A DNA stretch of 64,000 nt from assembly GCF_000761155.1 (NCBI RefSeq), contig NZ_CP009533.1, forward strand, positions 4,457,501 to 4,521,500, written 5' to 3'. Position 1 is the first letter of the stretch. The number at the start of each line of letters is the position of its first letter. The notes beneath the pieces were generated by a model. That model ran no database searches. It had not been told where the DNA came from and saw nothing but the letters and a program-made list of their open reading frames with translations. The translations under genes and the position numbers were made by a program. The DNA comes from Pseudomonas rhizosphaerae (GTDB lineage Bacteria; Pseudomonadota; Gammaproteobacteria; Pseudomonadales; Pseudomonadaceae). Positions 29,715 to 38,971 of this stretch are shown here, piece by piece.

Positions 29715-30878
29715 CTAGAGCGACAGCCCCGCCTTGACTCGGTACTGGTTGCGCACCGGAGTGGCATATTGCAGGACCAGGAACGGCCGCTGCTCCACTG
29801 GGCATTCACGCAGCCGTCGCAGCCATTCGGCACGGGCTTTTTCCAGCTCGGCGGCAGGAAACACGTCGGCGGCCGCAGGCACCTGCAGCTCGGGATCGGC
29901 GTCTGCCCATTGCGCGTAGGCCAGGTAGTGCACCGGAAACAGGCGATAGCCGCCCAGGATCTGCCGGTCGATTTCGATGGCCAGCTGCTTGGTGTCTTCG
30001 AACAGCTCGGTGATGGGCGGGGCAAAGTTGATGTGCACGCGGCCCTTGTAGCCGGTGATGCCCTGGGCAATGCTCACGTCGTCTTCGCCGGGCGCCTTGT
30101 TGTAGGCACCCTTGGTGGCGCGGATGTACAACTCGCGTGCCTTGGCCTGGTCGCAGGGGTCGTATTCGTAGCTGATCGACACCGGTGTCAGGTTCAGCGC
30201 CTTGATCGTTTCACCGAAGGGCTCGTCCTTGCGGCTCATGTGGAACATCTTGAGGATCGCCGAATCGGTACGGTCATCCCCGTCCTTGGCGCGACCTTCG
30301 GCCTGGGCAATCCAGATCGAGGCGCAGTCGTGGCGGATCGAGTGGTTGATGTAGGCGGAAAGCAGCTGATAGGACGCCAGCTTTTCGCGGCGCCCAACCA
30401 GTGAGCGATGGACGATGAAGCTTTTGTTCAGGCGCATCAGGTCGCTGACGAAAGGTTTCTGCAGCAGGTTGTCGCCAATGGCGATGCGCGGCGTCGGCAG
30501 CCCGGCGTGATACACCGCGTAGTTGACGAACGCGGGGTCCATGACGATATCGCGATGGTTGGCCAGGAACAGATACGCGCTGCCGGACTTGAACTGCTCG
30601 ACGCCGGTGTAGGTCACACCGTCCGTGGCGCGGTCGATGGTGTGGTCGACGTAGAACTCGACCTTGTCCTGCAAGGTCGCCACGTTGGTGACATCCTTGA
30701 ACTCGCGACGCAGACGCCGCGCGATCAGTGGCTTGAGCAGCCAGCCAAAGGTCTTGGCCTGACGCGGGAAGCGGAAGTGGGTGAGGATATCCAGGAATGC
30801 CGGGTCGCTGAGCAACCGTGCCAGAACGGCAGGTACTTCGGCGTCGTCGTACGGTCGGATGGCATCGAATTCGCCCAT
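29715..30878 (-). CDS. 1-acyl-sn-glycerol-3-phosphate acyltransferase-like protein
   Basis: The 387-residue protein belongs to the glycerolipid acyltransferase group. The acceptor motif reads LFLANHRDIVMDPAFVNYA, one residue longer between His and Asp than the common HX4D. No clear membrane helix is seen. It probably moves an acyl chain to a lysophospholipid or related acceptor; substrate unknown. The start at 30878 (MGEFDAIRPYDD) follows GAGAG; the ATG one codon earlier is equally possible. Confidence 0.8.
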   Translation of the reverse strand: MGEFDAIRPYDDAEVPAVLARLLSDPAFLDILTHFRFPRQAKTFGWLLKPLIARRLRREFKDVTNVATLQDKVEFYVDHTIDRATDGVTYTGVEQFKSGSAYLFLANHRDIVMDPAFVNYAVYHAGLPTPRIAIGDNLLQKPFVSDLMRLNKSFIVHRSLVGRREKLASYQLLSAYINHSIRHDCASIWIAQAEGRAKDGDDRTDSAILKMFHMSRKDEPFGETIKALNLTPVSISYEYDPCDQAKARELYIRATKGAYNKAPGEDDVSIAQGITGYKGRVHINFAPPITELFEDTKQLAIEIDRQILGGYRLFPVHYLAYAQWADADPELQVPAAADVFPAAELEKARAEWLRRLRECPVEQRPFLVLQYATPVRNQYRVKAGLSL

Positions 30879-31011
30879 CATGCTCTCTTGTTGGAAACGG
30901 CTAAGGTAAAGGTACAGGCGCAAGGTTGTGGGCAAAGGGTAGGGGCCCATGTAGCCAACGGCCTGCAAACAGAGTGGCGATTATACGCACAAGTGAGCCG
31001 TGGAGGCCGTG

Positions 31012-31194
31012 ATGCTGGAAACCCATGAGTACGATTGCCCCTATTGCGGCGAGCCCGTCGAGGCGGTGCTCGACCTGTCCGCTGGCGATCAGGACTATAT
31101 AGAAGACTGTCCGGTGTGCTGTCGGCCCATCGTGTTCGCCTTGCAAACCGATGGCGAAGACTGGTCGGTGGACGTGCGCAGCGAGAACGAGTGA
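31012..31194 (+). CDS. CPXCG motif-containing Cys-rich protein
   Basis: The 60-residue acidic protein has two Cys pairs, CPYCGE near the N-terminus and CPVCCRPI mid-chain, forming a likely zinc knuckle. Its function is unknown. The ATG at 31012 is six bases after GGAGG. It overlaps the next gene by one base (TGATG) and is divergent from the acyltransferase. Confidence 0.82.
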   Translation: MLETHEYDCPYCGEPVEAVLDLSAGDQDYIEDCPVCCRPIVFALQTDGEDWSVDVRSENE

Positions 31195-31454
31195 TGCAGC
31201 GCATCTACGAACCTGCCAGCCTGCTCGAGGCGCAGATGCTCCTGGGCATGTTGGAGAACGAAGGAGTGGGTGCCCACCTGACGGGCCGGGATCTGGTCGG
31301 CGGCATGGGCGACCTGCCCGCCATGGGCCTGCTGGGCCTGTTGGTGGCCGACGAGCAGGCCGATTACGCACGGCAGCTGATCGGTGAGTACAATGCCGCG
31401 CTGCCAGTGTCGGGCGACGAGCCCGACAGTTTTCCCGGGGTTCTGCTGTGCTAG
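31194..31454 (+). CDS. DUF2007-type putative signal-transducing protein
   Basis: The 86-residue protein reads MQRIYEPASLLEAQMLLGML and then NEGVGAHLTGRDLVGGMGDL, matching the DUF2007 fold (a PII-like small domain) of unknown function. The one-base overlap with the Cys-rich gene and the 21-base gap to the HMCES-like gene suggest one operon. Confidence 0.8.
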   Translation: MQRIYEPASLLEAQMLLGMLENEGVGAHLTGRDLVGGMGDLPAMGLLGLLVADEQADYARQLIGEYNAALPVSGDEPDSFPGVLLC

Positions 31455-31475
31455 GCCCCTCAAGAGTTTTTTCTG

Positions 31476-32096
31476 ATGTGTGGACGTTTTGCCTTGTTTC
31501 GCTGGTCGCCCGGTTTCGCTGCGCAGGAGGGCTTTCCCCAGGGTCAGCAGGCGCAGTGGAACATATCGCCGGGTGATTCGGTGCTGATCCAGCGCCGCGA
31601 AGGTGAGCGCTCGACCCTGGCCAAGGCACGCTGGGGGCTGACCCCGCCGTGGTTGACCGACCTGTCGCGTACCCCGGCCCACGCGCGTGCCGAGACAGTG
31701 GCCGAGCAGCCGATGTTTCGTGAAGCCCTGCGCTTGCGCCGCTGCCTGATTCCGGCCAACGGTTTCTACGAGTGGCGGGGCAATGTGCGCAAGCGGCCGT
31801 TCTGGCTGACGCCGGGAGAGGGTTCGTCGCTGTTTTTCGCGGGTATCTGGGAGGCCTATCCGGTGCAGGAGCAGGTGTGGTTGAGCACGGCGGTGGTGAC
31901 CCAGCCAGCCATGAGCCAGCGTCGGCCGTTGATCCTCGATGCCGCAGGCCAGGCGTCCTGGCTGGACCCGGAAACGCCTATGGCCATCCTGCAGTCGCTG
32001 CTGGCCGCGCCCCAGGCCGCGCTGCGCGAACGCCCCCTGGCGAACCTGGTCAACGACCCCAAACTCAATGCCCCGGAGTGCCTCACCCCGGCGTGA
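31476..32096 (+). CDS. SOS response-associated (HMCES/YedK-like) protein, divergent active site
   Basis: HMCES/YedK proteins crosslink through Cys2 to abasic sites in single-stranded DNA. This 206-residue protein keeps MCGRF with Cys2, the ARxET segment, and Glu in NGFYEW (E105 of E. coli YedK). The residue matching Asn75 appears to be His (HARAET instead of NARVET), and the catalytic His160 appears to be Ser (MSQRRPLIL instead of IHDRRPLVL). It may crosslink with altered kinetics or reversal. No LexA box is seen just upstream. Confidence 0.85.
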   Translation: MCGRFALFRWSPGFAAQEGFPQGQQAQWNISPGDSVLIQRREGERSTLAKARWGLTPPWLTDLSRTPAHARAETVAEQPMFREALRLRRCLIPANGFYEWRGNVRKRPFWLTPGEGSSLFFAGIWEAYPVQEQVWLSTAVVTQPAMSQRRPLILDAAGQASWLDPETPMAILQSLLAAPQAALRERPLANLVNDPKLNAPECLTPA

Positions 32097-32123
32097 TGGC
32101 CACCCAAAGACCGCGTCGCTCTT

Positions 32124-32147
32124 TTCGCGGCCACTGACCGCTCCCAC
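32124..32147 (+). repeat. REP-like element, family 2 (single copy)
   Basis: A 24-base element with a TTCGCGGCC start and CCGCTCCCAC end follows the HMCES-like gene. It differs at one base from the copies at 33050-33126. Confidence 0.75.
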
Positions 32148-32210
32148 GGGGGTGTGTCGTGGTGGATATGCACCGTGTAGGATACCGGCAAGTTTCCCAG
32201 GAGAGTCCCA

Positions 32211-33032
32211 ATGGGCAAGTTCTTCATTCCGGCCACCTTGGCCGTCAGCGTCCTGCTGGCCGGTTGTCAGGCCGTCAACACCACTAGCTCCGGCGCCGTG
32301 GGTGTCGATCGCAAGCAATACATGTTCAGCATGTTGTCCACCGAAGAGGTGAACAAGATGTACGCACAGTCCTACCAGCAGACCTTGACCGAGGCCAGTG
32401 GCAAGGGCGTGCTCGACAAGACCAGCGCCGAGGCCAAGCGCGTGCAGGCGATCGCCGATCGACTGATCGCCCAGGCCCCCAAGCTGCGGCCGGATTCGGC
32501 GCAGTGGCAGTGGGAAGTGAACCTGATCAAGAGCGACGAACTCAACGCCAACTGCGGTCCCGGTGGCAAGATCATCGTCTACACCGGCCTGATCGACAAA
32601 CTGAAGCTGAGCGACGACGAAATCGCCGCCGTGATGGGCCATGAAATTGCCCACGCCCTGCGCGAGCACGGTCGCGAAGCGATGTCCAAGGCCTATGGCA
32701 TCCAGATGGCGCGCAACGGCGCAGGGGCCTTGCTGGGCCTTGGCGAAGACAGCCTGAAACTGGCCGACACCGTGGTCAATTACAGCCTGACCTTGCCCAA
32801 CAGCCGCGGCAACGAGAACGAAGCCGACCTGTTCGGGCTGGAGCTGTCGGCGCGCGCGGGATTCGACCCCAACGCCGCCATTACCCTGTGGAACAAGATG
32901 ACCGCGGCGGCAGGCAGTAACTCGCCACCGGAATTCATGAGCACCCACCCGGCGTCGGCGAGCCGGATATCGTCATTGCAGGCGGCGATCCCGAAAGTCA
33001 TGCCGTTGTATGAGCAGGCGAAGAAGTCCTGA
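32211..33032 (+). CDS. M48-family metalloprotease lipoprotein
   Basis: The 273-residue product has a lipoprotein signal (MGKFFIPATLAVSVLLAGC) and a zinc protease motif HEIAH (VMGHEIAHALREHGREA), with the third ligand Glu in NENEADLFG. It resembles the LoiP/YcaL/BepA group that degrades misfolded outer-membrane proteins. AGGAG precedes the ATG by about nine bases. Flanked on both sides by family 2 REP elements, it appears to be a single-gene unit. Confidence 0.9.
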   Translation: MGKFFIPATLAVSVLLAGCQAVNTTSSGAVGVDRKQYMFSMLSTEEVNKMYAQSYQQTLTEASGKGVLDKTSAEAKRVQAIADRLIAQAPKLRPDSAQWQWEVNLIKSDELNANCGPGGKIIVYTGLIDKLKLSDDEIAAVMGHEIAHALREHGREAMSKAYGIQMARNGAGALLGLGEDSLKLADTVVNYSLTLPNSRGNENEADLFGLELSARAGFDPNAAITLWNKMTAAAGSNSPPEFMSTHPASASRISSLQAAIPKVMPLYEQAKKS

Positions 33033-33049
33033 TACACCGCGGCGCCTGA

Positions 33050-33126
33050 TTCGCGGCCGCTGACCGCTCCCACATTGATTGGTCCGTGTGAGGACATCCC
33101 TCGTGGGAGCGGTCAGCGGCCGCGAA
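33050..33126. repeat. Inverted pair of REP-like elements, family 2
   Basis: Two exact 24-base copies in opposite orientation (33050-33073 and 33103-33126) are separated by 29 bases, between the protease gene and the converging GDT1-family gene. They can fold into a strong hairpin and may help end transcription. Confidence 0.8.
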
Positions 33127-33149
33127 AGCCGTATCACCGATCTTGACGC

Positions 33150-33734
33150 CTAAACCCAGCCGCTCACCTTCATCGCCTGATAAACGGCGACGAACGCCAG
33201 GATGAAAAACGCCCCCGAGGCCAATCGGCGGATCAGCGTCAAGGGCAGCTTGTCGGCCGCGAAATTACCCGCCAGCACCACCGGCACGTTGGCAATCAGC
33301 ATGCCCAGCGTGGTGCCGATGATGACCATCAGCAGATGCGGATACTGCGCTGCCAGCATCACCGTCGCGACCTGGGTCTTGTCGCCGATCTCGGCAATGA
33401 AGAACGCAATCAGCGTGGTCATGAACGGCCCGTAGCGGCGAGCGGTGTTGGCCTCGTCGTCGTCGATCTTGTCCGGTATCAAGGTCCACAGCGCGGTGGC
33501 GGCAAAGCTTGCGGCGAGAATCCAGTGCAATGCGGCGTCCGAGAAGAAGCTGCTGAACCAGGCACCCACTGCGCCGGCTGCCGCATGGTTGGCCAGGGTT
33601 GCAGCGACGATGCCTGCGATGATCGGCCAGGGCTTGCGAAAGCGCGCCGCAAGGATCAGCGCGAGCAACTGGGTCTTGTCGCCAATTTCGGCCAAGGCCA
33701 CCAGCCCGGTAGGGACAAGCAGGGATTCCAACAT
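33150..33734 (-). CDS. TMEM165/GDT1-family manganese exporter
   Basis: This 194-residue membrane protein has the twin family motifs EIGDKTQLLALI and EIGDKTQVATVM and about six hydrophobic helices, as in UPF0016/GDT1 proteins that export Mn2+. A yybP-ykoY Mn2+ riboswitch lies in its leader, strongly supporting manganese as substrate. The start MLESLLVPTGLVALAEIG has AGGA upstream. It converges on the M48 protease gene. Confidence 0.9.
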   Translation of the reverse strand: MLESLLVPTGLVALAEIGDKTQLLALILAARFRKPWPIIAGIVAATLANHAAAGAVGAWFSSFFSDAALHWILAASFAATALWTLIPDKIDDDEANTARRYGPFMTTLIAFFIAEIGDKTQVATVMLAAQYPHLLMVIIGTTLGMLIANVPVVLAGNFAADKLPLTLIRRLASGAFFILAFVAVYQAMKVSGWV

Positions 33735-33814
33735 CAGGAGCGTTCCTATGGGGGCGGGTCGACACGGCTATGACACGAACAGCCTCCCCGCCCCGGGTAA
33801 GGTGTGCGTGTCAT

Positions 33815-33945
33815 AGGTCTTGTCAAACCTGGGCCGTCTGTGCGGCCGCTGGGTCGCACGCGCCATGGCCTGAGGGCCAAGTATGTTGACGCGTGCCTTG
33901 CGAGCTGGCGCTCGCGGGAGACTACTCCCCTAGGACGGAGCGGAT
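33815..33945 (-). ncRNA. yybP-ykoY manganese riboswitch
   Basis: The leader of the GDT1-family gene holds, on the minus strand, the signature GGGGAGTAG (33922-33930) and downstream GTCAACATAC (33881-33890), the conserved loop sequences that form the Mn2+ site of yybP-ykoY RNAs, with paired arms between (GAGCGCCAGCTC) and after them. A GGGGCGGG / CCCGCCCC pairing follows nearer the gene and could form the expression platform. Boundaries are approximate. Confidence 0.8.
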
Positions 33946-33984
33946 TCTGCCTAGGCGATCACGATAGGGCAAGAAAATATTTCG

Positions 33985-34980
33985 CTATTTGACGGCTCGA
34001 TAAATCTTGAAACCGCGGCCTTCGGACAGCGTCTGGCAACGCCCGAAAGCCCCTTCGATCAGCGGCTGGTAGCGTAGGAAGCTGTTGGCAACCAAGCGCA
34101 GTTCGCCACCTTTTTTCAGATGTTGGCTGGATTTTTCCAGCAAGTTTTCAGCGGCATGGTAGTTGGTGTGCACGCCTGCGTGGAACGGTGGATTGCTGAT
34201 GATCGCGTCCAGATGCAGCGGCGCGGCGTCGATACCGTCGCCGGTGATGACGCACGCCTCCAGGCCGTTGGCCGCCAGGGTCAAGCGACTGCTGGCCGTA
34301 GCGAAAGCGTCGACATCGAGCATGGTCACCTGGTTGTCCGGGTAGCGGCGCTTGAGACTGGCGCCGACCACGCCGGCACCGCAGCCGAAATCCAGCAGAT
34401 GGCCGCGGGGCAGGCCGTCGATGTGTTCGAGCAGCAGCTCGGTGCCGCGGTCCAGCCGGCCATGGCTGAACACACCCGGCAGGCTGACCACGGTCAACGG
34501 CTCGCCGGCGATCTCGAGCTGATAACGCTGGGCCAGGCTTTCCAGCTCCACGGCCTGTGGCGCCTGTTCGACCGTCACCTGCCACAGCTGACAATGGCGT
34601 GCGCTGTCCAGCTTGCGCGGCTTGCCGAAACCATGCAGCAGCTTCGCCGCACCCTCGATGCCGCCACGCTTCTCGCCCACCAGGTATAGCTCGCGGCCTT
34701 GCAAGCGAGCGGCCAGGGCATTGAGCAGATAGCTGGTCAGGTCACGGGACTTGGGCAGGAACAGAACCGCGCCCTCGAACAGAGTTTCAGGAACGTTCAC
34801 CCCGAAATGGCTGCGGCCTTCGAAGCGTGCCTCCAACGCCGCCTGATCGCCTGCGTGCCAGCACCAGCCGGCGGCGTTCGGCAACTGGCCGAAGAGGTCG
34901 TCGGCCGGCAGCCCGGCCAGCAACAGCTGGCCTTGAAACAGATTGGCCTGACGAAGCAGCACTTCACTGCGCGGGTCCAT
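33985..34980 (-). CDS. rsmC: 16S rRNA (guanine1207-N2)-methyltransferase
   Basis: RsmC methylates G1207 of 16S rRNA in the 30S subunit. The 331-residue protein has an N-terminal degenerate methyltransferase half and a C-terminal catalytic half with [16 protein letters not shown] (SAM site) and [15 protein letters not shown] (NPPF active site), the RsmC/RlmG architecture. RlmG is the alternative, but length and PFHAGV favour RsmC. Confidence 0.88.
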   Translation of the reverse strand: MDPRSEVLLRQANLFQGQLLLAGLPADDLFGQLPNAAGWCWHAGDQAALEARFEGRSHFGVNVPETLFEGAVLFLPKSRDLTSYLLNALAARLQGRELYLVGEKRGGIEGAAKLLHGFGKPRKLDSARHCQLWQVTVEQAPQAVELESLAQRYQLEIAGEPLTVVSLPGVFSHGRLDRGTELLLEHIDGLPRGHLLDFGCGAGVVGASLKRRYPDNQVTMLDVDAFATASSRLTLAANGLEACVITGDGIDAAPLHLDAIISNPPFHAGVHTNYHAAENLLEKSSQHLKKGGELRLVANSFLRYQPLIEGAFGRCQTLSEGRGFKIYRAVK

Positions 34981-35028
34981 GGGAGGGCTCCTGGCAAAAG
35001 CGCGGATTCTAACAGACCGCGGCCCTTG

Positions 35029-35988
35029 TCAGACGCTGCGGATGGGCTGGCCGGCGAAGAAGGCCGTGGCGTTTTCCGCCAGTTGGCCAATGATCCGCTG
35101 ACGTGCCTCGACACTGCCCCAGGCGCTGTGCGGGGTGATGATCAGGCGCGGGATGTCGTCGGCCAGCAGCGGGTTGCCGTCCACCGGCGGTTCCACGCTG
35201 AGCACGTCGGTCGCTGCACCGCCCAGGTGGCCGCGGCGCAGGGCATCGGCCAGCGCTTGTTCGTTGATCATGCCGCCGCGTGCGGTGTTGACCACGAAGG
35301 CGCTGGGCTTGAGCAGGGCCAGTTCCGGCGCGCCGATCATGTCCCGCGTGTGCTCGTTGAGCGGGCAGTGCAAGGTCAGGGCATCGACCTGCGGCAGCAG
35401 TTCGTGCAGCGGCAAGCGATCGGCACGGTCGGGACGACCGGGAATCTGCCCCAGCAGCACGCGCATGCCGAAAGCTTCGGCAAGCTTGGCGACTGCGCCG
35501 CCCAGTTCGCCATGGCCCAGCAGGCCGAGGGTCTTGCCTTCCAGTTCGACGATGGGGAAATCCAGCAGGCAGAACTGCTTGGCCCGCTGCCATTTGCCGG
35601 CCGCAATGGCCTGCTGGTAGTCAGGCAGTCGCGTTGCCAGTGCCAGCAACAGCATCAGCGTGTGTTGCGCCACCGAGGGGGTGCCGTAGCCTTGGCAGTT
35701 GCACACGGTGATACCCAGCTTGCGCGCGGCCTCGAGGTCGACGTTGTTGGTGCCGGTGGCCGACACCATTACCAGCTTCAGGTCAGGGCAGGCCTGCAGG
35801 GTCGCGGCGTCCAGGGCGATCTTGTTGCTGATGACCACGTTCAGGCCGCGCAAACGCTCGGGTAGTTGCTCAGGTGTCGTGCTGGGGTAGAACTGCAGGT
35901 CTTCGAAGCACGCCTTGAGCGCGGAGGGGTCCAGGTCACCCAGGTCCAGGGAGCTGTAGTCGAGGAAGGCGGCACGGGTAGCGGGCAT
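35029..35988 (-). CDS. D-2-hydroxyacid dehydrogenase
   Basis: This 319-residue NAD(P)-dependent enzyme reduces 2-keto acids or oxidises D-2-hydroxyacids; glycerate/hydroxypyruvate is a possible substrate. The Rossmann loop is LGLLGHGELGGAVAKLA, and the catalytic Arg (NTARGGMI), Glu (VEPP) and His (ITPHSAWGS) are present. The start MPATRAAFLDYSS at 35988 has AGAGG eight bases upstream; the longer frame is not conserved. It is divergent from the LysE-family exporter. Confidence 0.9.
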   Translation of the reverse strand: MPATRAAFLDYSSLDLGDLDPSALKACFEDLQFYPSTTPEQLPERLRGLNVVISNKIALDAATLQACPDLKLVMVSATGTNNVDLEAARKLGITVCNCQGYGTPSVAQHTLMLLLALATRLPDYQQAIAAGKWQRAKQFCLLDFPIVELEGKTLGLLGHGELGGAVAKLAEAFGMRVLLGQIPGRPDRADRLPLHELLPQVDALTLHCPLNEHTRDMIGAPELALLKPSAFVVNTARGGMINEQALADALRRGHLGGAATDVLSVEPPVDGNPLLADDIPRLIITPHSAWGSVEARQRIIGQLAENATAFFAGQPIRSV

Positions 35989-36134
35989 GGGTGAACCTCT
36001 TGAAGTGGTTATGGATGTTCTACCATAGCTGCTGGATGAAAATCTTGTGGCCCGGGCTGCCCGCGTGCGGTAGCGTCGATGGCCGTTTTGAGCAATCACC
36101 GCGTTTGCAACCACCGCGCCTGGAGCCTGCTGTC

Positions 36135-36764
36135 ATGTACTGGACCGAATTTCTCACCGTCGCCTTCATCCATCTGCTGGCAGTGGCCAGCCCCGGTCCG
36201 GACTTCGCGGTGGTCGTGCGCGAGAGCGTCAGCCATGGTCGTCAGGCCGGCCTGTGGACCGCGCTGGGTGTGGGCACGGCGATCTTCGTGCACGTGGGCT
36301 ATTCATTGCTGGGGATCGGCTTGATCGTGTCCCAGTCCATCGTGCTGTTCAACGCCTTGAAATGGGCCGCTGCCGCGTACCTGCTGTACATCGGCTTCAA
36401 GGCCCTGCGCGCCAAGCCCGCACCTGTCGGCGAGCCCACCAGCAGCACGGTGCCCGTCCAGCGCACGGCCAAGGGCGCCTACGTAGCCGGGTTCATGACC
36501 AATGGCCTGAACCCCAAGGCCACCTTGTTCTTTCTGTCCCTGTTCACCGTGGTGATCAGCCCGCACACGCCACTGCCGGTTCAGGCCGGTTACGGGGTGT
36601 ACCTGGCGTTGGCCACGGCGCTGTGGTTCTGCCTGGTGGCCATGTTGTTCAGCCAGCGCCGGGTTCGCGAAGGCTTTGCCCGTATGGGGCATTGGTTCGA
36701 CCGAGCCATGGGGGTGGTCCTGGTGGCGCTGGGGGTGAAGATCGCCCTGAGCGAAATACGCTGA
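36135..36764 (+). CDS. LysE/RhtB-family amino acid exporter
   Basis: This 209-residue inner-membrane protein has about six hydrophobic helices and the family signature ASPGPDFAVVVRESVSHGRQAG near the N-terminus. A central FMTNGLNPKATLFFLSLF is also typical. It probably exports amino acids such as threonine or homoserine; the substrate is not set by sequence. The ATG at 36135 is preceded by GGAG. Confidence 0.9.
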   Translation: MYWTEFLTVAFIHLLAVASPGPDFAVVVRESVSHGRQAGLWTALGVGTAIFVHVGYSLLGIGLIVSQSIVLFNALKWAAAAYLLYIGFKALRAKPAPVGEPTSSTVPVQRTAKGAYVAGFMTNGLNPKATLFFLSLFTVVISPHTPLPVQAGYGVYLALATALWFCLVAMLFSQRRVREGFARMGHWFDRAMGVVLVALGVKIALSEIR

Positions 36765-36861
36765 AAGCGGCCGGCCACCCGCGCCGGCTATCGCTGTTGG
36801 CCGGTTATAATGACCGCGCAGCGCCTCTTGCCAGCACCCCAATGAACATGGAACAGCGTCG

Positions 36862-38736
36862 ATGAATTCAGTACAGGTGCCCTGTCGCCGGGCCAGATTA
36901 TCCCTGGCAGTTGGTTTGGCGACGCTTGCCGGCCCGGCGCTTGCCGTCAGTTTCAACATCGGCGAAATCGAAGGGCAGTTCGATTCCTCGTTGTCGGTCG
37001 ACAGCCGTTGGTCCACCGCCGGCGCGAATCGCCACCTGATCGGCGTCAACAATGGTGGGTCGGGCCTGTCGCAGACCGGCGACGACGGTCGCCTGAATTT
37101 CAGCAAAGGTGAAACCTTTTCCAAGGTCTTCACGGGCCTGCACGGCCTGGAACTGAAGTACGGCGACAGTGGCGTGTTCATCCGCGGCAAGTACTGGTAC
37201 GACTTCGAACTCAAGGACGAAGGCCGCCGCTTCAAGGACATCGATGACAGCCATCGCAAGCAGGCCGCGCAGTCTTCCGGCGGGCAGATTCTCGATGCGT
37301 TCGTCTACCACAACTACGCCATTGCCGAGCAGCCGGGCGCCGTTCGCCTGGGCAAGCAAGTGGTCAGTTGGGGCGAGGGCACCTTCATCCAGAACGGTAT
37401 CAATGCGCTCAATCCGATCGACGTCTCGGCCTTCCGGCGACCTGGTGTGGAGATCAAGGAAGGGCTGGTCCCGGTCAATCTGTTCTACGTCTCCCAGAGC
37501 CTGACCGACAATCTTTCGGCCGAGGCCTTCTATCAACTGGAATGGGACCAGACGGTTTCCGACAACTGCGGGACGTTCTTTGCGCAGACCGACATCGCCG
37601 CCGACGGCTGCAGCGACAACCTGCGCGTGCTGGGCAAGCGCTCGGGCCTGCCGCCGGCTGCCCTGCCAGCGCTCACCGCGGCCGGTGTGGACGTGAATGA
37701 AGAAGGCGTGCTGGTGCGCCGCAGTGGGGACCGCGATGCGCGCGATGGTGGCCAGTTCGGCGTCGCGCTGCACTACAACTACGACCCGTTGGGCACCGAG
37801 TTCGGTGCCTACTTCATGAACTACCACAGTCGCTCGCCAGTGTTCAGCGCCAGTGGCGCATCCGCCGCGACCTATGCAGCGGCGGCACGCGCCGGGGCGC
37901 TGGGACCTTCGCTGGTGGCTGGCGATTCCAGCTACTTCTATGACTACCCCGAAGACATCCGCCTCTACGGGCTGAGCTTTTCCACCACGCTACCCACCGG
38001 CACCGCCTGGAGTGGCGAGGTCAGCTATCGCCCCAACGCACCGGTGCAGCTCAACACCACGGACGTTCTCCTGGCCGGTGTACGTCCGCTGGGTGGCGCC
38101 TACGGCAATGCATCGCTGCTCGACGGTACGCCCGGCGAGGACCTGAAAGGCTACCGCCGCAAGGAAATCACCCAGCTGCAGACCACCCTGACGCATTTCT
38201 TCGATCAGGTCATGGGCGCGGACCGATTGACGGTGGTGGGCGAGGTCGGGGTTACCCATGTCGGCGGCCTGGAGAGCTCGTCGCGCGCCCGCTACGGGCG
38301 CGACGCAGTCTTCGGCCCCGGCGCCTTGCCCGCCACCGGTGGCCTGGACACCTGCGCGGCCATTCTCAACAGCGGCACCCTCGCTGCGGCAGGGCCGGGC
38401 ACCTCGACCAGCAACCGCTCGCGCAATTGCACCGATGGCGGTTTCACCACCAGCACGTCATGGGGCTATCGCGCTCGCGCCATCTGGGATTACAACAACG
38501 TCTTCGCCGGAGTCAACCTGCGGCCCAGTGTGGCCTGGTCGCACGATGTGTCCGGGTATTCGCCCGGCCCCGGCGGCAACTTCGAGGAAGGCCGCAAGGC
38601 GGTCAGCCTCGGGATCGATGCCGAGTACCAGAGCACCTACACGGCGAGCCTGTCGTACACCAACTTCTTCGACGGCAAGTACACCACGGTGGATGATCGC
38701 GACTTTCTTGCACTCGGCTTTGGCGTGAAGTTCTGA
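36862..38736 (+). CDS. DUF1302-family outer-membrane protein
   Basis: The 624-residue exported protein has a signal peptide (RARLSLAVGLATLAGPALA) and a long beta-rich body ending in a C-terminal Phe (FLALGFGVKF), as in outer-membrane barrels. DUF1302 proteins of pseudomonads are often found near lipid or sterol metabolism genes; the role is unknown. A TATAAT hexamer at 36806-36811 could be part of its promoter. No DUF1329 partner gene is adjacent here, although the two are commonly paired. Confidence 0.82.
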   Translation: MNSVQVPCRRARLSLAVGLATLAGPALAVSFNIGEIEGQFDSSLSVDSRWSTAGANRHLIGVNNGGSGLSQTGDDGRLNFSKGETFSKVFTGLHGLELKYGDSGVFIRGKYWYDFELKDEGRRFKDIDDSHRKQAAQSSGGQILDAFVYHNYAIAEQPGAVRLGKQVVSWGEGTFIQNGINALNPIDVSAFRRPGVEIKEGLVPVNLFYVSQSLTDNLSAEAFYQLEWDQTVSDNCGTFFAQTDIAADGCSDNLRVLGKRSGLPPAALPALTAAGVDVNEEGVLVRRSGDRDARDGGQFGVALHYNYDPLGTEFGAYFMNYHSRSPVFSASGASAATYAAAARAGALGPSLVAGDSSYFYDYPEDIRLYGLSFSTTLPTGTAWSGEVSYRPNAPVQLNTTDVLLAGVRPLGGAYGNASLLDGTPGEDLKGYRRKEITQLQTTLTHFFDQVMGADRLTVVGEVGVTHVGGLESSSRARYGRDAVFGPGALPATGGLDTCAAILNSGTLAAAGPGTSTSNRSRNCTDGGFTTSTSWGYRARAIWDYNNVFAGVNLRPSVAWSHDVSGYSPGPGGNFEEGRKAVSLGIDAEYQSTYTASLSYTNFFDGKYTTVDDRDFLALGFGVKF

Positions 38737-38971
38737 GCCGCTTTTCCCTGTCTGGAGGCTGATCAAACAACCGGACGTGTGCCGTCAACGTGCCTGGCTG
38801 GCAGGCTCGTGTCAGAATGGCACACGCGTGTGCAGCGCAAGCCGCCTGCGGCGCAACGGGGAATCTTTCCCGGTTTTGGCCCTCCAAGTGAGTCTGAGGT
38901 CCACGACCCGCCGCCGCATTTTCGTCACGCAGATGTCCGTCTCAAATTTCCGCCTTGTAGTAGGAGTTGCC

